Source of the DNA: an uncultured Bacillota bacterium | Lineage (GTDB): Bacteria > Bacillota > Clostridia > Peptostreptococcales > Anaerovoracaceae | DNA: 11,582 nucleotides | Direction of reading: 5' to 3' | Assembly (NCBI GenBank): GCA_947302945.1 | Contig: CAMYWZ010000011.1 | Coordinates: 1-11,582, forward strand | Translations under genes and position numbers: made by a program | Notes under the pieces: model-generated | Told to the model about the DNA's origin: nothing | What the model saw: the letters and a program-made list of their open reading frames with translations, nothing else | Database searches by the model: none | Shown: piece by piece, positions 1-7,115 of the stretch | Layout: the number at the start of each line of letters is the position of its first letter | Numbering within the stretch: the stretch's first letter is position 1

Positions 1-610
1 CTATGATCAGCGCGCTGACGAGCGCTCCGGCCTCCGTCACCCAGAACATTCCGGCCTTTCCCCTGAAGAAGAAAAAGTCCATGAAATCAAGCCCGGCGAA
101 CTTGGCCAGAAGTATCGAAGTGGTGTCCCCCACGAGCGTGGCAGCGCCCTGAAGGTTGGACGAGATGGAGATGCAGATTATCGTGGGGACAGGCGAAATG
201 CCGAGTTTTTTGCAGATCGCCAGCGCCACCGGCGCTATCATGAGCACGGTGGCCACGTTGTCCACGAAGGCCGAAATGATGCCTGCGAACAGGCTCAGCG
301 CGACTATCATCCACCTGACCGAGCCGGTCCTGGCTATGAGAAGGTCGCTCATGCGGTTGGGCATCTTCGAGTCTATGAAGAGCTGCACGGTACCCATGGT
401 GCCGGCTATCATCATCAGGACGTTCCAGTCGATCTCCGAGATCGCTCCGAGAATGCCGTAATCAAAGTTTTCGGACAGCTCGAACATGCCGGCCGCCACA
501 AAAATAACGGCAGAAGCAAGGGCGATATACGGCCTTGCTTTCTCCAGTGTGAATATTAAAGCGTATGTAACTGCAAACAGGATCAGAGCTGCTAAAGTAG
601 TGCCGTCCAT
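1..610 (-). CDS. SLC13/ArsB-type ion-transporter permease, partial (C-terminus beyond window)
   Basis: The N-terminal 203 residues of a polytopic membrane protein are present; the 3' end lies beyond base 1. Hydrophobic segments at about residues 5-20, 28-42, 63-78, 100-130 and 143-165 alternate with short charged loops. Two stretches match the ion-transporter superfamily that includes ArsB, NhaD and citrate/SLC13 permeases: SAFVDNVATV (113-122), like the conserved S-A-x-x-D-N-V/T re-entrant segment, and SSNLQGAATLVGDTTS (150-165), at the place where relatives have a GGxATLIGDPPN motif. The family moves anions, dicarboxylates or arsenite using ion gradients; the substrate here cannot be read from the sequence. 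The last gene of the ftsEX operon seen here, it overlaps the PrsW-like gene: the stop TGA and this ATG share one base. An in-frame ATG one codon earlier (613) is also possible, but it sits too close to the GAGG at its 5' side. The family call is fairly secure; specificity is unknown. Confidence 0.8.
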   Translation of the reverse strand, partial: MDGTTLAALILFAVTYALIFTLEKARPYIALASAVIFVAAGMFELSENFDYGILGAISEIDWNVLMMIAGTMGTVQLFIDSKMPNRMSDLLIARTGSVRWMIVALSLFAGIISAFVDNVATVLMIAPVALAICKKLGISPVPTIICISISSNLQGAATLVGDTTSILLAKFAGLDFMDFFFFRGKAGMFWVTEAGALVSALII

Positions 611-1329
611 CATTCCTCATCCAGATACTTGTCTTCCGTCGACAGCTTTCTGACTGTGTAGAAGCAGATCACGAACATTATGACAACGAATACGATAAAG
701 GCTACCGTTCCGGTGTCGGTCTCGTTGGTGGCGATGTAATCGTAGGCGCCGTGCACCAGAGCCGGGAAGATGACTGCAAACCACCTTGCGAGCCTTGAAT
801 CAGAAAGCCTGCCCTGCACTTCCTTCCTCTTGGCAAGACCGTACCAGCCGCCCATCAGCACGCCGAAGCAGGCGTGGCCGGGGACCGCAGTGACAGCCCT
901 GATAAGCGCTGTCGAAAAACCGTAGGCCAGCACGTACTGGATGTTCTCCCAGAGAGCAAAGCCCAGCGACACAGCCACCGCGTAGACGACTCCGTCGAAC
1001 TTGCAGTTGAACTCGGGATTCCTCCAGGAGCCGAGCCTGAGCACGAGGTACTTGAAGCCCTCCTCGGAGACAGCCACGACCACGAAGTACAGCAGCGCCC
1101 TGTAGGCAAAGCTGTTTTCATAGAAGGCCGACTCAAGTATCGACATGCCTATGCTCTCGGTGATGGATGCCAGCAGCGTGGACACAGCCCCCATCACGAC
1201 CAGCTTGATGATCAGTCCGGGGGGCTCCTTCTCGAGGCGGTCCTCCTTGTAGACGTAGATCAGCAGCGCTATGGCCGGAATTATCGCGGCCAGCACGAGA
1301 ATAAAGTGAAAATTCGCGAAAAGTATCAT
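610..1329 (-). CDS. prsW: PrsW-family intramembrane protease
   Basis: A 239-residue membrane protein with about seven or eight hydrophobic segments. All family motifs are visible: the N-terminal basic/acidic loop YKEDRLEKEPPG (27-38), the glutamate pair in SEEGFK (88-93), FALWENIQY (124-132), VPGH (149-152) and VHGAYD (192-197). In the PrsW family the glutamates and histidines of these motifs form the active site within the membrane. B. subtilis PrsW makes the first cut in the anti-sigma factor RsiW, and C. difficile PrsW activates the CsfT sigma factor. No sigma/anti-sigma pair is visible in this window, so the substrate is unknown. Its ATG overlaps the stop of the upstream S41 protease gene in an ATGA arrangement, so the two proteases are probably translationally coupled. 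The length is usual for the family. The gene symbol is by family membership only. Confidence 0.88.
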   Translation of the reverse strand: MILFANFHFILVLAAIIPAIALLIYVYKEDRLEKEPPGLIIKLVVMGAVSTLLASITESIGMSILESAFYENSFAYRALLYFVVVAVSEEGFKYLVLRLGSWRNPEFNCKFDGVVYAVAVSLGFALWENIQYVLAYGFSTALIRAVTAVPGHACFGVLMGGWYGLAKRKEVQGRLSDSRLARWFAVIFPALVHGAYDYIATNETDTGTVAFIVFVVIMFVICFYTVRKLSTEDKYLDEE

Positions 1330-2501
1330 TGCTTCAACACCTCTATTGCCTTTAAAAGCTGATAATCTGTAATATCTCCGGAAACGAGCTCCACCACGTA
1401 GTCAGGAGTGATGCCCACGCCGTGGATCTTGTTCCCCGACGGAGAGTAGTACTGCTGGTAGGTGAGCTTTACCATGGTACCGTCCGTACCTATGCTGTAA
1501 AACTGCTGTATTATGCCTTTGCCGTAGGTCTTGGTACCGACTATCGTCCCTTCCTTGTTGTCCTGCACGCCGGCGCAGAGTATCTCGGACGCGGACGCGG
1601 TGTACTGGTTGACCAGTATGACGTAGGGAAGCGAAGTTCTGCCGTTGGTGGCGGTGAGGAAATCGCGGTTCTTATCGTGATCCTCCGTGTAGACTATGGT
1701 GCCTCTGTTCATGAGCTGGTCCGCCACGCCCACAGCCTGCATGACAAGGCCGCCGCCATTGTTGCGCAGGTCTATGATCAGGGCTTTGGCGCCCTGCGAG
1801 GTAAGCTCAGCCAGGGCGGTCTTGAACTCGCTGCTGGTCTTGGCCTCGAAGGAATCGATCGAGATGTAGGCTATGTCGTCCTCGAGCATTGTGTACTCGA
1901 CGGTCTCCTGCGTGATGTTGGCGCGGACTATGGAAACGGTGATCTCTTCACCGTCTCTTCTGTAGGTGAGCTCCACGGAAGTGCCTGCTTTGCCGCGTAT
2001 GTTTGTTGCCGCCTCGGAGGATTCGGAGCCTTTGAAGGACTTGCCGTCGACTTTAAGTATGAGGTCCCCGGACTTCAGTCCGGCTTTTTCGGCCGGCGAA
2101 CCCCTGAACACCTTCACGACTTCAAGAACGTCGTCCTCGTTGCCGTAGAAAGTCATGCCGACACCGGAGTATTCGCCCGTCAGCGAAGAGATCATGTCTG
2201 CCGCTTCCTGGGGATCGAAATACTCCGAATAGACGTCCCCCATGCTGCTGACCATGCCGCGGTAGGCGCCGTCCAAAAGGACGTCGTCATCCACGTCTTC
2301 GTAGTAGGAGCCGGCAAGCAGCTGCCTTATACTTTCAAGCTTTGAGTAGGTTTGGACGTAGCGCTGGGACTCTTCGTAATCGCTCTGTTTCACGAGCACC
2401 GTATCCGCGATCCCGAGCCTTGTGAGCACGATCACGCCTGCGGCGCCCAAAAGCAGCGCGAAGACCATCAGCAGAGCTACGACCGACTTTTTGATGAACA
2501 T
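1326..2501 (-). CDS. ctpA: S41 C-terminal processing (tail-specific) protease with PDZ domain
   Basis: A 391-residue exported serine protease. Residues 8-27 form one hydrophobic segment after an MFIKK start, which fits a signal anchor or uncleaved signal peptide. A PDZ domain lies at about 107-193 (EYSGVGMTF; GSPAEKAGLKSGDLILKVDG). The S41 catalytic core follows, with LIIDLRNNGGG (241-251), the nucleophile Ser303 in TASASEIL, and the general base Lys328 with Gln332 in TYGKGIIQQ. The 25-residue spacing between Ser and Lys equals that in E. coli Prc. The C-terminal end holds GVGITPDYVVE. The family trims extracytoplasmic proteins at their C-termini and regulates peptidoglycan hydrolases and signalling. 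CtpA/CtpB-type genes downstream of ftsEX and an M23 hydrolase are a familiar firmicute arrangement. It starts 5 bases after the recJ stop with only a weak AAAGA ribosome site and ends in a 4-base overlap with prsW. The function is secure; whether it matches ctpA or ctpB of B. subtilis is not. Confidence 0.93.
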   Translation of the reverse strand: MFIKKSVVALLMVFALLLGAAGVIVLTRLGIADTVLVKQSDYEESQRYVQTYSKLESIRQLLAGSYYEDVDDDVLLDGAYRGMVSSMGDVYSEYFDPQEAADMISSLTGEYSGVGMTFYGNEDDVLEVVKVFRGSPAEKAGLKSGDLILKVDGKSFKGSESSEAATNIRGKAGTSVELTYRRDGEEITVSIVRANITQETVEYTMLEDDIAYISIDSFEAKTSSEFKTALAELTSQGAKALIIDLRNNGGGLVMQAVGVADQLMNRGTIVYTEDHDKNRDFLTATNGRTSLPYVILVNQYTASASEILCAGVQDNKEGTIVGTKTYGKGIIQQFYSIGTDGTMVKLTYQQYYSPSGNKIHGVGITPDYVVELVSGDITDYQLLKAIEVLKQ

Positions 2502-2506
2502 ATCTT

Positions 2507-4222
2507 TTACCGTTCAGACGCGCGAATGTCCCTGACGCGCATCTGGAGTTTTCTCTCCCCTCTGAATTCGTTTATATCCAGCTCTCCGGCGACGTCTATG
2601 CGCTCCGCGCCGAAGATTATATCCTTGTATTCGTCCGCCCTTCCGAAGAGCACGCATGGAAGCGGGACTCCGTCGTCCGTGACGGCTGTGAACCTTATGT
2701 GCTGCTCCTCCGCGCCCATGGTGCGCACGCCGCTTACTGCCGCGGACATGACGCAGAAGACCGGTACGGGATTACCCTCTCCGTAGGGCTCCAGCAGCCT
2801 GAGGCTCTCTGCGAAGCCGAGGTTCTTTTCGTCCGCCTCGAGCTCCTTTTCTATGTAGAGCTTCTCGACGAAGAGATCCGGGTCGGCGTCCACGCGCTTT
2901 TTGACTGCCTGCTGCATGCGCTCCCTGAAGAGCGGCAGCATCTCTTCCCTGAGGGAAAATCCGCAGGCTCCGGCATGCCCTCCGAAGCGGAGGAAGATAT
3001 CCCCGCACTCCTCGAAGCACTCGTGCAGATTGATGCCGGCGACCGATCTTCCCGTGCCTTTCAGCACGCCTTCTTCGACCGGGGTGACTATGCAGACCGG
3101 TCTGTAGAGCTGCTCCTTGAGGTTCCCGGCAACTATGCCTGCGACGCCCTCGTGGGCTCCTTCGGCTAGTATTACCGGTGCGTATGATCCGCAGTCCTCC
3201 CTTGCGAGTTTTTCCCTGCAGATGCGGGCGGTCTTTTCCTGCTCCGCTTTGCGCTCTATATTGGTCTTTATGGTGAGCTTCGCAAGATCCTCGAGCCGGC
3301 GGCTTCCGGACCTGCTCTCAAGAAGCTCAACCCCCGGGAGCGCGCTGTTCATGCGGCCCAGAGCGTTCAGGTTCGGTGCTATTATATACGAAATGCTTGA
3401 AGAATCAATGATCCTTTCGGAAAGATCCAGTGCGTTCAGAAGCGCCGTGAGCCCTGCCCTGTCCCTGCGGTTGATCCTGTCCAGACCGTACTTTACGAGG
3501 TTCCTGTTCTCTCCCGCAAGAGGAACTATGTCCGCGACGGTGGCTATGGCCACCAGATCCAGCAGAGCGTTGAGGTCCGATCTTACGAAGCGCTTGTCCC
3601 CTCTCTGGCTGAGTATCCTCTGTATGCCCTGGGCAAGCTTGAACGCCACGCCGCATCCGCAGAGGTCCGTGAAGGGATAACCTCCGCGCTTGGGATTGAC
3701 GAAGAGGCAGTCCGGGTCCATGCCCTCGCGGAGCATGTGGTGGTCCGTGACTATGACCTCAAGTCCGAGTTCTTTGGCAAAGCGAACCTCGTCCGGGCTG
3801 GTGCTGCCGCAGTCCACGGTGACGAGAAGGTCCTCGCCGCGCTCCTTTATCTTCCGCACGGCCTCCTTGTTGAGCCCGTAGCCGTCGGAAAAGCGGCTGG
3901 GAACGTAGCAGGAGACCCTGTCGGTAAGCTTCCTTAAGACCGTGGTGAGCAGCGCCGTGGATGTAATGCCGTCCGCGTCGTAATCGCCGTAGATGCAGAT
4001 GCGTTTTCCGGCTTCCGCGGCATCGATCAGAGCCTCGGCGGTCTCCTTAAGGTCCTTCATGAGGAAAGGATCGTAGGTGATCTTGGGCATGGGAGAGAGG
4101 AAATCCTCTATGTGGTCCTCGTCCACGCCGCGCCTTTCCAGTATTTCAAGAACGGAAACAGGGACTCCAAGAAGCCCCTGTTCCTGATCATTAATTTTTG
4201 GGGCTATTACCCACTTAGTCAT
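2507..4222 (-). CDS. recJ: Single-stranded-DNA-specific exonuclease RecJ
   Basis: A 571-residue cytoplasmic 5'-3' exonuclease of the DHH superfamily, which acts in recombination, mismatch and base-excision repair. Motif I is YGDYDADGITST (78-89), the metal-binding DCGS is at 137-140, the family-naming DHH is at 160-162, and TVADIVPL (228-235) and NLNALGR (284-290) follow. The DHHA1 nucleic-acid domain shows TGRSVAGINLHECF (390-403) and GGHAGACG (414-421). The C-terminal part (about 455-571) fits the RecJ OB fold, including EPYGEGNPVPVF (478-489). The length is that of E. coli RecJ and shorter than the extended B. subtilis form. The gene overlaps the end of the upstream M23 gene by 8 bases (ATGACTAA), which implies coupled translation; only a poor AGGGA lies 10 bases before the ATG. 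A DNA-repair gene between a cell-wall hydrolase and an envelope protease is an unexpected placement. Confidence 0.96.
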   Translation of the reverse strand: MTKWVIAPKINDQEQGLLGVPVSVLEILERRGVDEDHIEDFLSPMPKITYDPFLMKDLKETAEALIDAAEAGKRICIYGDYDADGITSTALLTTVLRKLTDRVSCYVPSRFSDGYGLNKEAVRKIKERGEDLLVTVDCGSTSPDEVRFAKELGLEVIVTDHHMLREGMDPDCLFVNPKRGGYPFTDLCGCGVAFKLAQGIQRILSQRGDKRFVRSDLNALLDLVAIATVADIVPLAGENRNLVKYGLDRINRRDRAGLTALLNALDLSERIIDSSSISYIIAPNLNALGRMNSALPGVELLESRSGSRRLEDLAKLTIKTNIERKAEQEKTARICREKLAREDCGSYAPVILAEGAHEGVAGIVAGNLKEQLYRPVCIVTPVEEGVLKGTGRSVAGINLHECFEECGDIFLRFGGHAGACGFSLREEMLPLFRERMQQAVKKRVDADPDLFVEKLYIEKELEADEKNLGFAESLRLLEPYGEGNPVPVFCVMSAAVSGVRTMGAEEQHIRFTAVTDDGVPLPCVLFGRADEYKDIIFGAERIDVAGELDINEFRGERKLQMRVRDIRASER

Positions 4223-5387
4223 AATAGTACTGTCCCTGAGTAACGTACTGGAGCGGCTGCTGGTACTCTCCGTCCACTCTGACCTCGAAATGCAGATGGT
4301 AGCCAGTTGAAGCTCCGGTGGTCCCGACCTTGGCTATGGTCTGGCCTCTGTATACGTACTGGCCCGGCTTTACGAGTATCTGGCTGCAGTGCGCGTACAG
4401 TGTGACGATGCTGCCGCCGTGATCTATCATTACGTAGCAGCCGTAGCCGGTAGTGCCGTAGTTGTACACAACGGTCATTACGAAGCCGGAATTTGCCGCC
4501 AGTATGTCGCTGCCGCCGTAGGCGCCTATGTCTATTCCCGTATGGAACTTATATGCCCCGTATATCGGGTGTATCCTGTATCCGAACGGAGAAGTTATAT
4601 AAGAGCTTGCAGCGGAAGGCCAGCACATGCGGCCGCCTGAATAGGCACCGCTCATCTGCTTCTGTTTTATCTCCTCCTTGAGAGCGTCGGCCTCTTTTTT
4701 AAGGTCGTCGAGGAGCTTTTCGGAAACTGCGATGTCTTTCTGGACCTGCGACCTGAGATTCGCGGCGTCCTTAACGTCCTTGTCGAGAGCGACCTTTTTC
4801 TCGCTGAGCTCGGTCTGCTGGGCCTTGAAGGTCTCCTGAAGGTCCGCAAGCTCCATCTTGCGCGTAAGGACTTCCTGATACTGATTGTCCAGCCTGTCCA
4901 TGAGGTCCGCGTCGGACTTGAAGATGCGCTGCACCATGGTGAGATTGGTTATGAACTCCGACATGCTCGAGGAGCCGAAAAGCACCGAGAGCAGGCCTAC
5001 GTCCCCGTTCTTGTACATGGCTCGGAGCCTTTCGGACAGCGACACGTTCTGGCTGTTGATCTTGCCTTCAAGATCGTTCAGCTCCAGAATGGCGTCGGAT
5101 ATCTTCTGTTCCGTTTCCGCAAGCTGCACCCTGAGGACTTCTATCTCGCCCTGGGTCCTGGAGATGGTGTTCTCCAGTTCCGTGATCCTGTTGGTGAGCT
5201 CGGTGACCTGCGATTTGTCCGCATTGATCTTGTTCTGAGTGTCGCTCGTCTGCTGCTTGATGTCGTCGAGCTTGTCCTTGTCGTCTTCATAATTGTCCGC
5301 GAAGACGCAGAAGGACAAGGCCATTATGAGCGCCATCGCCAGCGCCGCAGGTCTTAAAAACCTCTTTTTCCAACCCTTTCTTTTCAT
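4215..5387 (-). CDS. Secreted coiled-coil M23 peptidoglycan endopeptidase (EnvC-like FtsEX partner)
   Basis: A 390-residue secreted protein. A signal peptide (1-30) has basic KRKGWKKR, a hydrophobic core and a likely cut after CVFA. Residues about 33-245 are strongly charged heptad-rich coiled coil, with a short non-coiled break near 125-150 (NGDVGLLSVLFGSSSMSEF). The M23/LytM domain runs from about 262 to 378. Its zinc and catalytic residues are all present: His282 and Asp286 in FHTGID, His333 in YAHC, and His364/His366 in GYHLHFEV. Lysostaphin-type M23 enzymes cut peptide cross-bridges in peptidoglycan. The architecture matches E. coli EnvC, which is activated by FtsEX. EnvC itself has a degenerate, non-catalytic LytM domain, whereas this one looks catalytic, so FtsEX would be expected to control it directly, as with PcsB in streptococci and CwlO in Bacillus. 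The ATG follows an AGGGGA site. It lies 18 bases after ftsX. Confidence 0.93.
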   Translation of the reverse strand: MKRKGWKKRFLRPAALAMALIMALSFCVFADNYEDDKDKLDDIKQQTSDTQNKINADKSQVTELTNRITELENTISRTQGEIEVLRVQLAETEQKISDAILELNDLEGKINSQNVSLSERLRAMYKNGDVGLLSVLFGSSSMSEFITNLTMVQRIFKSDADLMDRLDNQYQEVLTRKMELADLQETFKAQQTELSEKKVALDKDVKDAANLRSQVQKDIAVSEKLLDDLKKEADALKEEIKQKQMSGAYSGGRMCWPSAASSYITSPFGYRIHPIYGAYKFHTGIDIGAYGGSDILAANSGFVMTVVYNYGTTGYGCYVMIDHGGSIVTLYAHCSQILVKPGQYVYRGQTIAKVGTTGASTGYHLHFEVRVDGEYQQPLQYVTQGQYYYD

Positions 5388-5405
5388 GTTTTCCCCTTTT
5401 TATCT

Positions 5406-6299
5406 CTAAGCCTTAAGATAGCGCCTCATGGATACTATGCTGCCGCAGGTGCCTATGCCTATGCCCAAGGCAAGGAATATCCACACTATGTTTACTATAA
5501 GGAACTCCGGCTCGACGAGCTGGGATGCGAAGAGCTTGAAAGCCTGCTCGCCCAGTGCTTCATAGAGCCTTATGTATATGTACGACGATATCCCCACGGA
5601 AAGCCCCGCCGAGATGACGCCTATGAGTATGCCTTCGAAGAACAGCGGGCCTCTGATGAACCAGTTTGTGGCTCCGATGAACTTCATGATGCTTATCTCC
5701 TCCTGGCGCGCCATGACCGTGAGCTTTATGGTGTTGGAGACTACCAGTATGGATATGATGACGAGGAACGCGATGACTATGAGGGCGCCCCTCTGTACGA
5801 CGTTGGATATGCTTATGACTTTGTTGACCTCATCACGGTAGAAGCGCACGTCCTCCACGCCGGGAAGGCTCATAAGGTAGGTGGCTATCATGTCTCCGGC
5901 TTCGAGGTCTATGAGCTCTATCCTGATCGAGTTGGGCAGAGGGTTGTCAGAGAGGCTGTCCAGAAGGTAGGCGTTGTTGCCCCAGCGGACCTTGAACTCC
6001 TCCATGGCCTCCTCCCTCGAGACGAAGACCGCGCTGCGGACGCCGTTCATCCTGTAGACTTCCGCGATCATGGAATCGGCCTGCTGTCTGTCCGTCTCGT
6101 CCAGAAGGAAGACTTCGATGGTGCCGAACTGGTCCTTGACGTTCTCCGTGAGGTAATTGAGGTTTACAGTCAGGAACAGGAACAGCGCGAGTATCAGCAT
6201 CATGGCGGTGATCGAGAAGATCGATGCTATGCTCATGCCCTTGTTCCTGAATATCTGCTTGAAAGCCTGTTTTAGGGAGTAGATAACGCCTTTAATCAT
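5406..6299 (-). CDS. ftsX: Cell-division ABC transporter permease-like protein FtsX
   Basis: A 297-residue membrane protein of the FtsX/MacB type. A cytoplasmic N-terminus (NKGMSIASIFSI) leads into TM1 (about 25-47). An extracytoplasmic domain (about 48-168) would contact the peptidoglycan hydrolase. TM2 lies at about 172-189, TM3 at 218-245 and TM4 at 266-288. The cytoplasmic loop after TM2 carries the best-conserved family signature, NTIKLTVMARQEEISIMKFI (189-208), followed by GATNWFIRGPLFFEG. With FtsE it forms a mechanotransmitter that uses ATP hydrolysis to switch on a cell-wall hydrolase outside the cell; it is not thought to move a substrate. It overlaps the end of ftsE by 8 bases (ATGATTAA) and is followed after 18 bases by the M23 hydrolase gene. 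The length is normal for Gram-positive FtsX. Confidence 0.95.
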   Translation of the reverse strand: MIKGVIYSLKQAFKQIFRNKGMSIASIFSITAMMLILALFLFLTVNLNYLTENVKDQFGTIEVFLLDETDRQQADSMIAEVYRMNGVRSAVFVSREEAMEEFKVRWGNNAYLLDSLSDNPLPNSIRIELIDLEAGDMIATYLMSLPGVEDVRFYRDEVNKVISISNVVQRGALIVIAFLVIISILVVSNTIKLTVMARQEEISIMKFIGATNWFIRGPLFFEGILIGVISAGLSVGISSYIYIRLYEALGEQAFKLFASQLVEPEFLIVNIVWIFLALGIGIGTCGSIVSMRRYLKA

Positions 6300-6975
6300 C
6301 GAAGCCGTACTCTCCTCCTCTGCTGTCGCGCACGATGCGGCCCTTGTCTATAGCCACGACGCGCTTGCCCATCCTGTTGACTATGTCCCTGGCATGGGTG
6401 ACCATGACGACAGTGGTGCCGCGTTTATTGACAAGCTCAATAAGCTGCATGATCTCCCAGGCGGTGTCCGGATCCAGGTTGCCTGTGGGCTCGTCCGCAA
6501 TGAGTATCTTGGGGTTGTTGATAATTGCCCTTGCGATGGCGACACGCTGCTGCTCGCCTGCGGAAAGCTCCTGCGGGAAGCTCTTTGCCTTGTCTTCTAT
6601 TCCCATGACGGAGAGCATCTGAGGCACCTGGCGGTTTATGGTGCGCCTTGTGCAGTGGACGACTTCCATCGCGAAAGCCACGTTCTCGAAGACCGTCTTG
6701 TTCTCGAGGAGCTTGAAGTCCTGGAACACCATGCCGATGTTCCTTCGAAGCAGCGGGATCTCGCGGTTGGACATCTTTTCGAGATCGATGCCGTCTACTA
6801 CGACTTTGCCGCTGTCAGGATCTATCTCTTTTGAGATGAGCTTTATAAAGGTGGACTTTCCGGCGCCGGTGGGGCCGACGACGAATACGAAATCCCCCTG
6901 ATCTATGTGTATGGTGGCATCCTCGAGGGCTACCTGATCTCCGTATATCTTGTAAACTTCCTTAAAGTCTATCAC
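6292..6975 (-). CDS. ftsE: Cell-division ATP-binding protein FtsE
   Basis: A 227-residue cytoplasmic ABC ATPase that pairs with FtsX. The Walker A GPTGAGKS is at 34-41, the Q-loop at Gln85 (GMVFQDFKLL), the ABC signature LSAGEQQRVAIARA at 137-150, the Walker B ILIADEPTGNLDP at 157-169, and the switch His194 in MVTHARD. The signature reads LSAGEQQR where the usual FtsE form is LSGGEQQR, a mild change that need not abolish activity. The start is GTG. It is supported by AGAGGA at 6984-6989 with 8 bases to the GTG, and by the normal FtsE N-terminus (MIDFKEVYKIYG). As the first gene of the operon it sits about 20 bases downstream of the predicted transcription start. Confidence 0.96.
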   Translation of the reverse strand: MIDFKEVYKIYGDQVALEDATIHIDQGDFVFVVGPTGAGKSTFIKLISKEIDPDSGKVVVDGIDLEKMSNREIPLLRRNIGMVFQDFKLLENKTVFENVAFAMEVVHCTRRTINRQVPQMLSVMGIEDKAKSFPQELSAGEQQRVAIARAIINNPKILIADEPTGNLDPDTAWEIMQLIELVNKRGTTVVMVTHARDIVNRMGKRVVAIDKGRIVRDSRGGEYGFDD

Positions 6976-7001
6976 TTGATGTATCCTCTTTTGGGACGGT
7001 T

Positions 7002-7030
7002 ATTTTAGTTCACCCTATAGTATACATCAA
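7002..7030 (-). promoter_or_regulatory. Predicted sigma-A promoter of the ftsEX operon
   Basis: Reading on the minus strand, a -35 TTGATG (7030-7025, 4 of 6 consensus positions) is separated by 17 bases from a -10 TAAAAT (7007-7002, 5 of 6). Transcription would start near 6995, leaving a leader of about 20 bases that contains the AGAGGA site of ftsE. A TATACT lies in the spacer but has no good -35 partner. The promoter directly follows the terminator of the preceding gene, as expected for the head of an operon. Confidence 0.6.
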
Positions 7031-7065
7031 CAAAAAGAAAAATAAAAGAGCAAGGAGGGCCTGCT
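7030..7065 (-). terminator. Intrinsic terminator of the MinD-like gene
   Basis: On the minus strand a hairpin with arms AGCAGG and CTTGCT... is formed by bases 7065-7049: six pairs including one G-U, with a 5-base loop. It is followed directly by a pyrimidine run of mostly T (7048-7030). It begins about 50 bases after the stop codon of the minus-strand gene at 7116-7838 and just before the ftsE promoter. The stem is short but the T-run is long. Confidence 0.6.
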
Positions 7066-7115
7066 GTGTGATTTTCCTGTGATTTTTTGTAAACACAGCA
7101 TAGCGCTGCCATATT

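Noticed and set aside
1422..2345. Long plus-strand open frame opposite the S41 protease gene
   Set aside because: Antisense shadow. The minus-strand product has every S41 and PDZ motif and the plus-strand translation shows no recognisable domain.
7067..7086. TGTGATTTT repeated twice 11 bases apart
   Set aside because: The copies are short and lie between a stop codon and a terminator, where no regulator would be expected. Probably chance in an AT-rich stretch.
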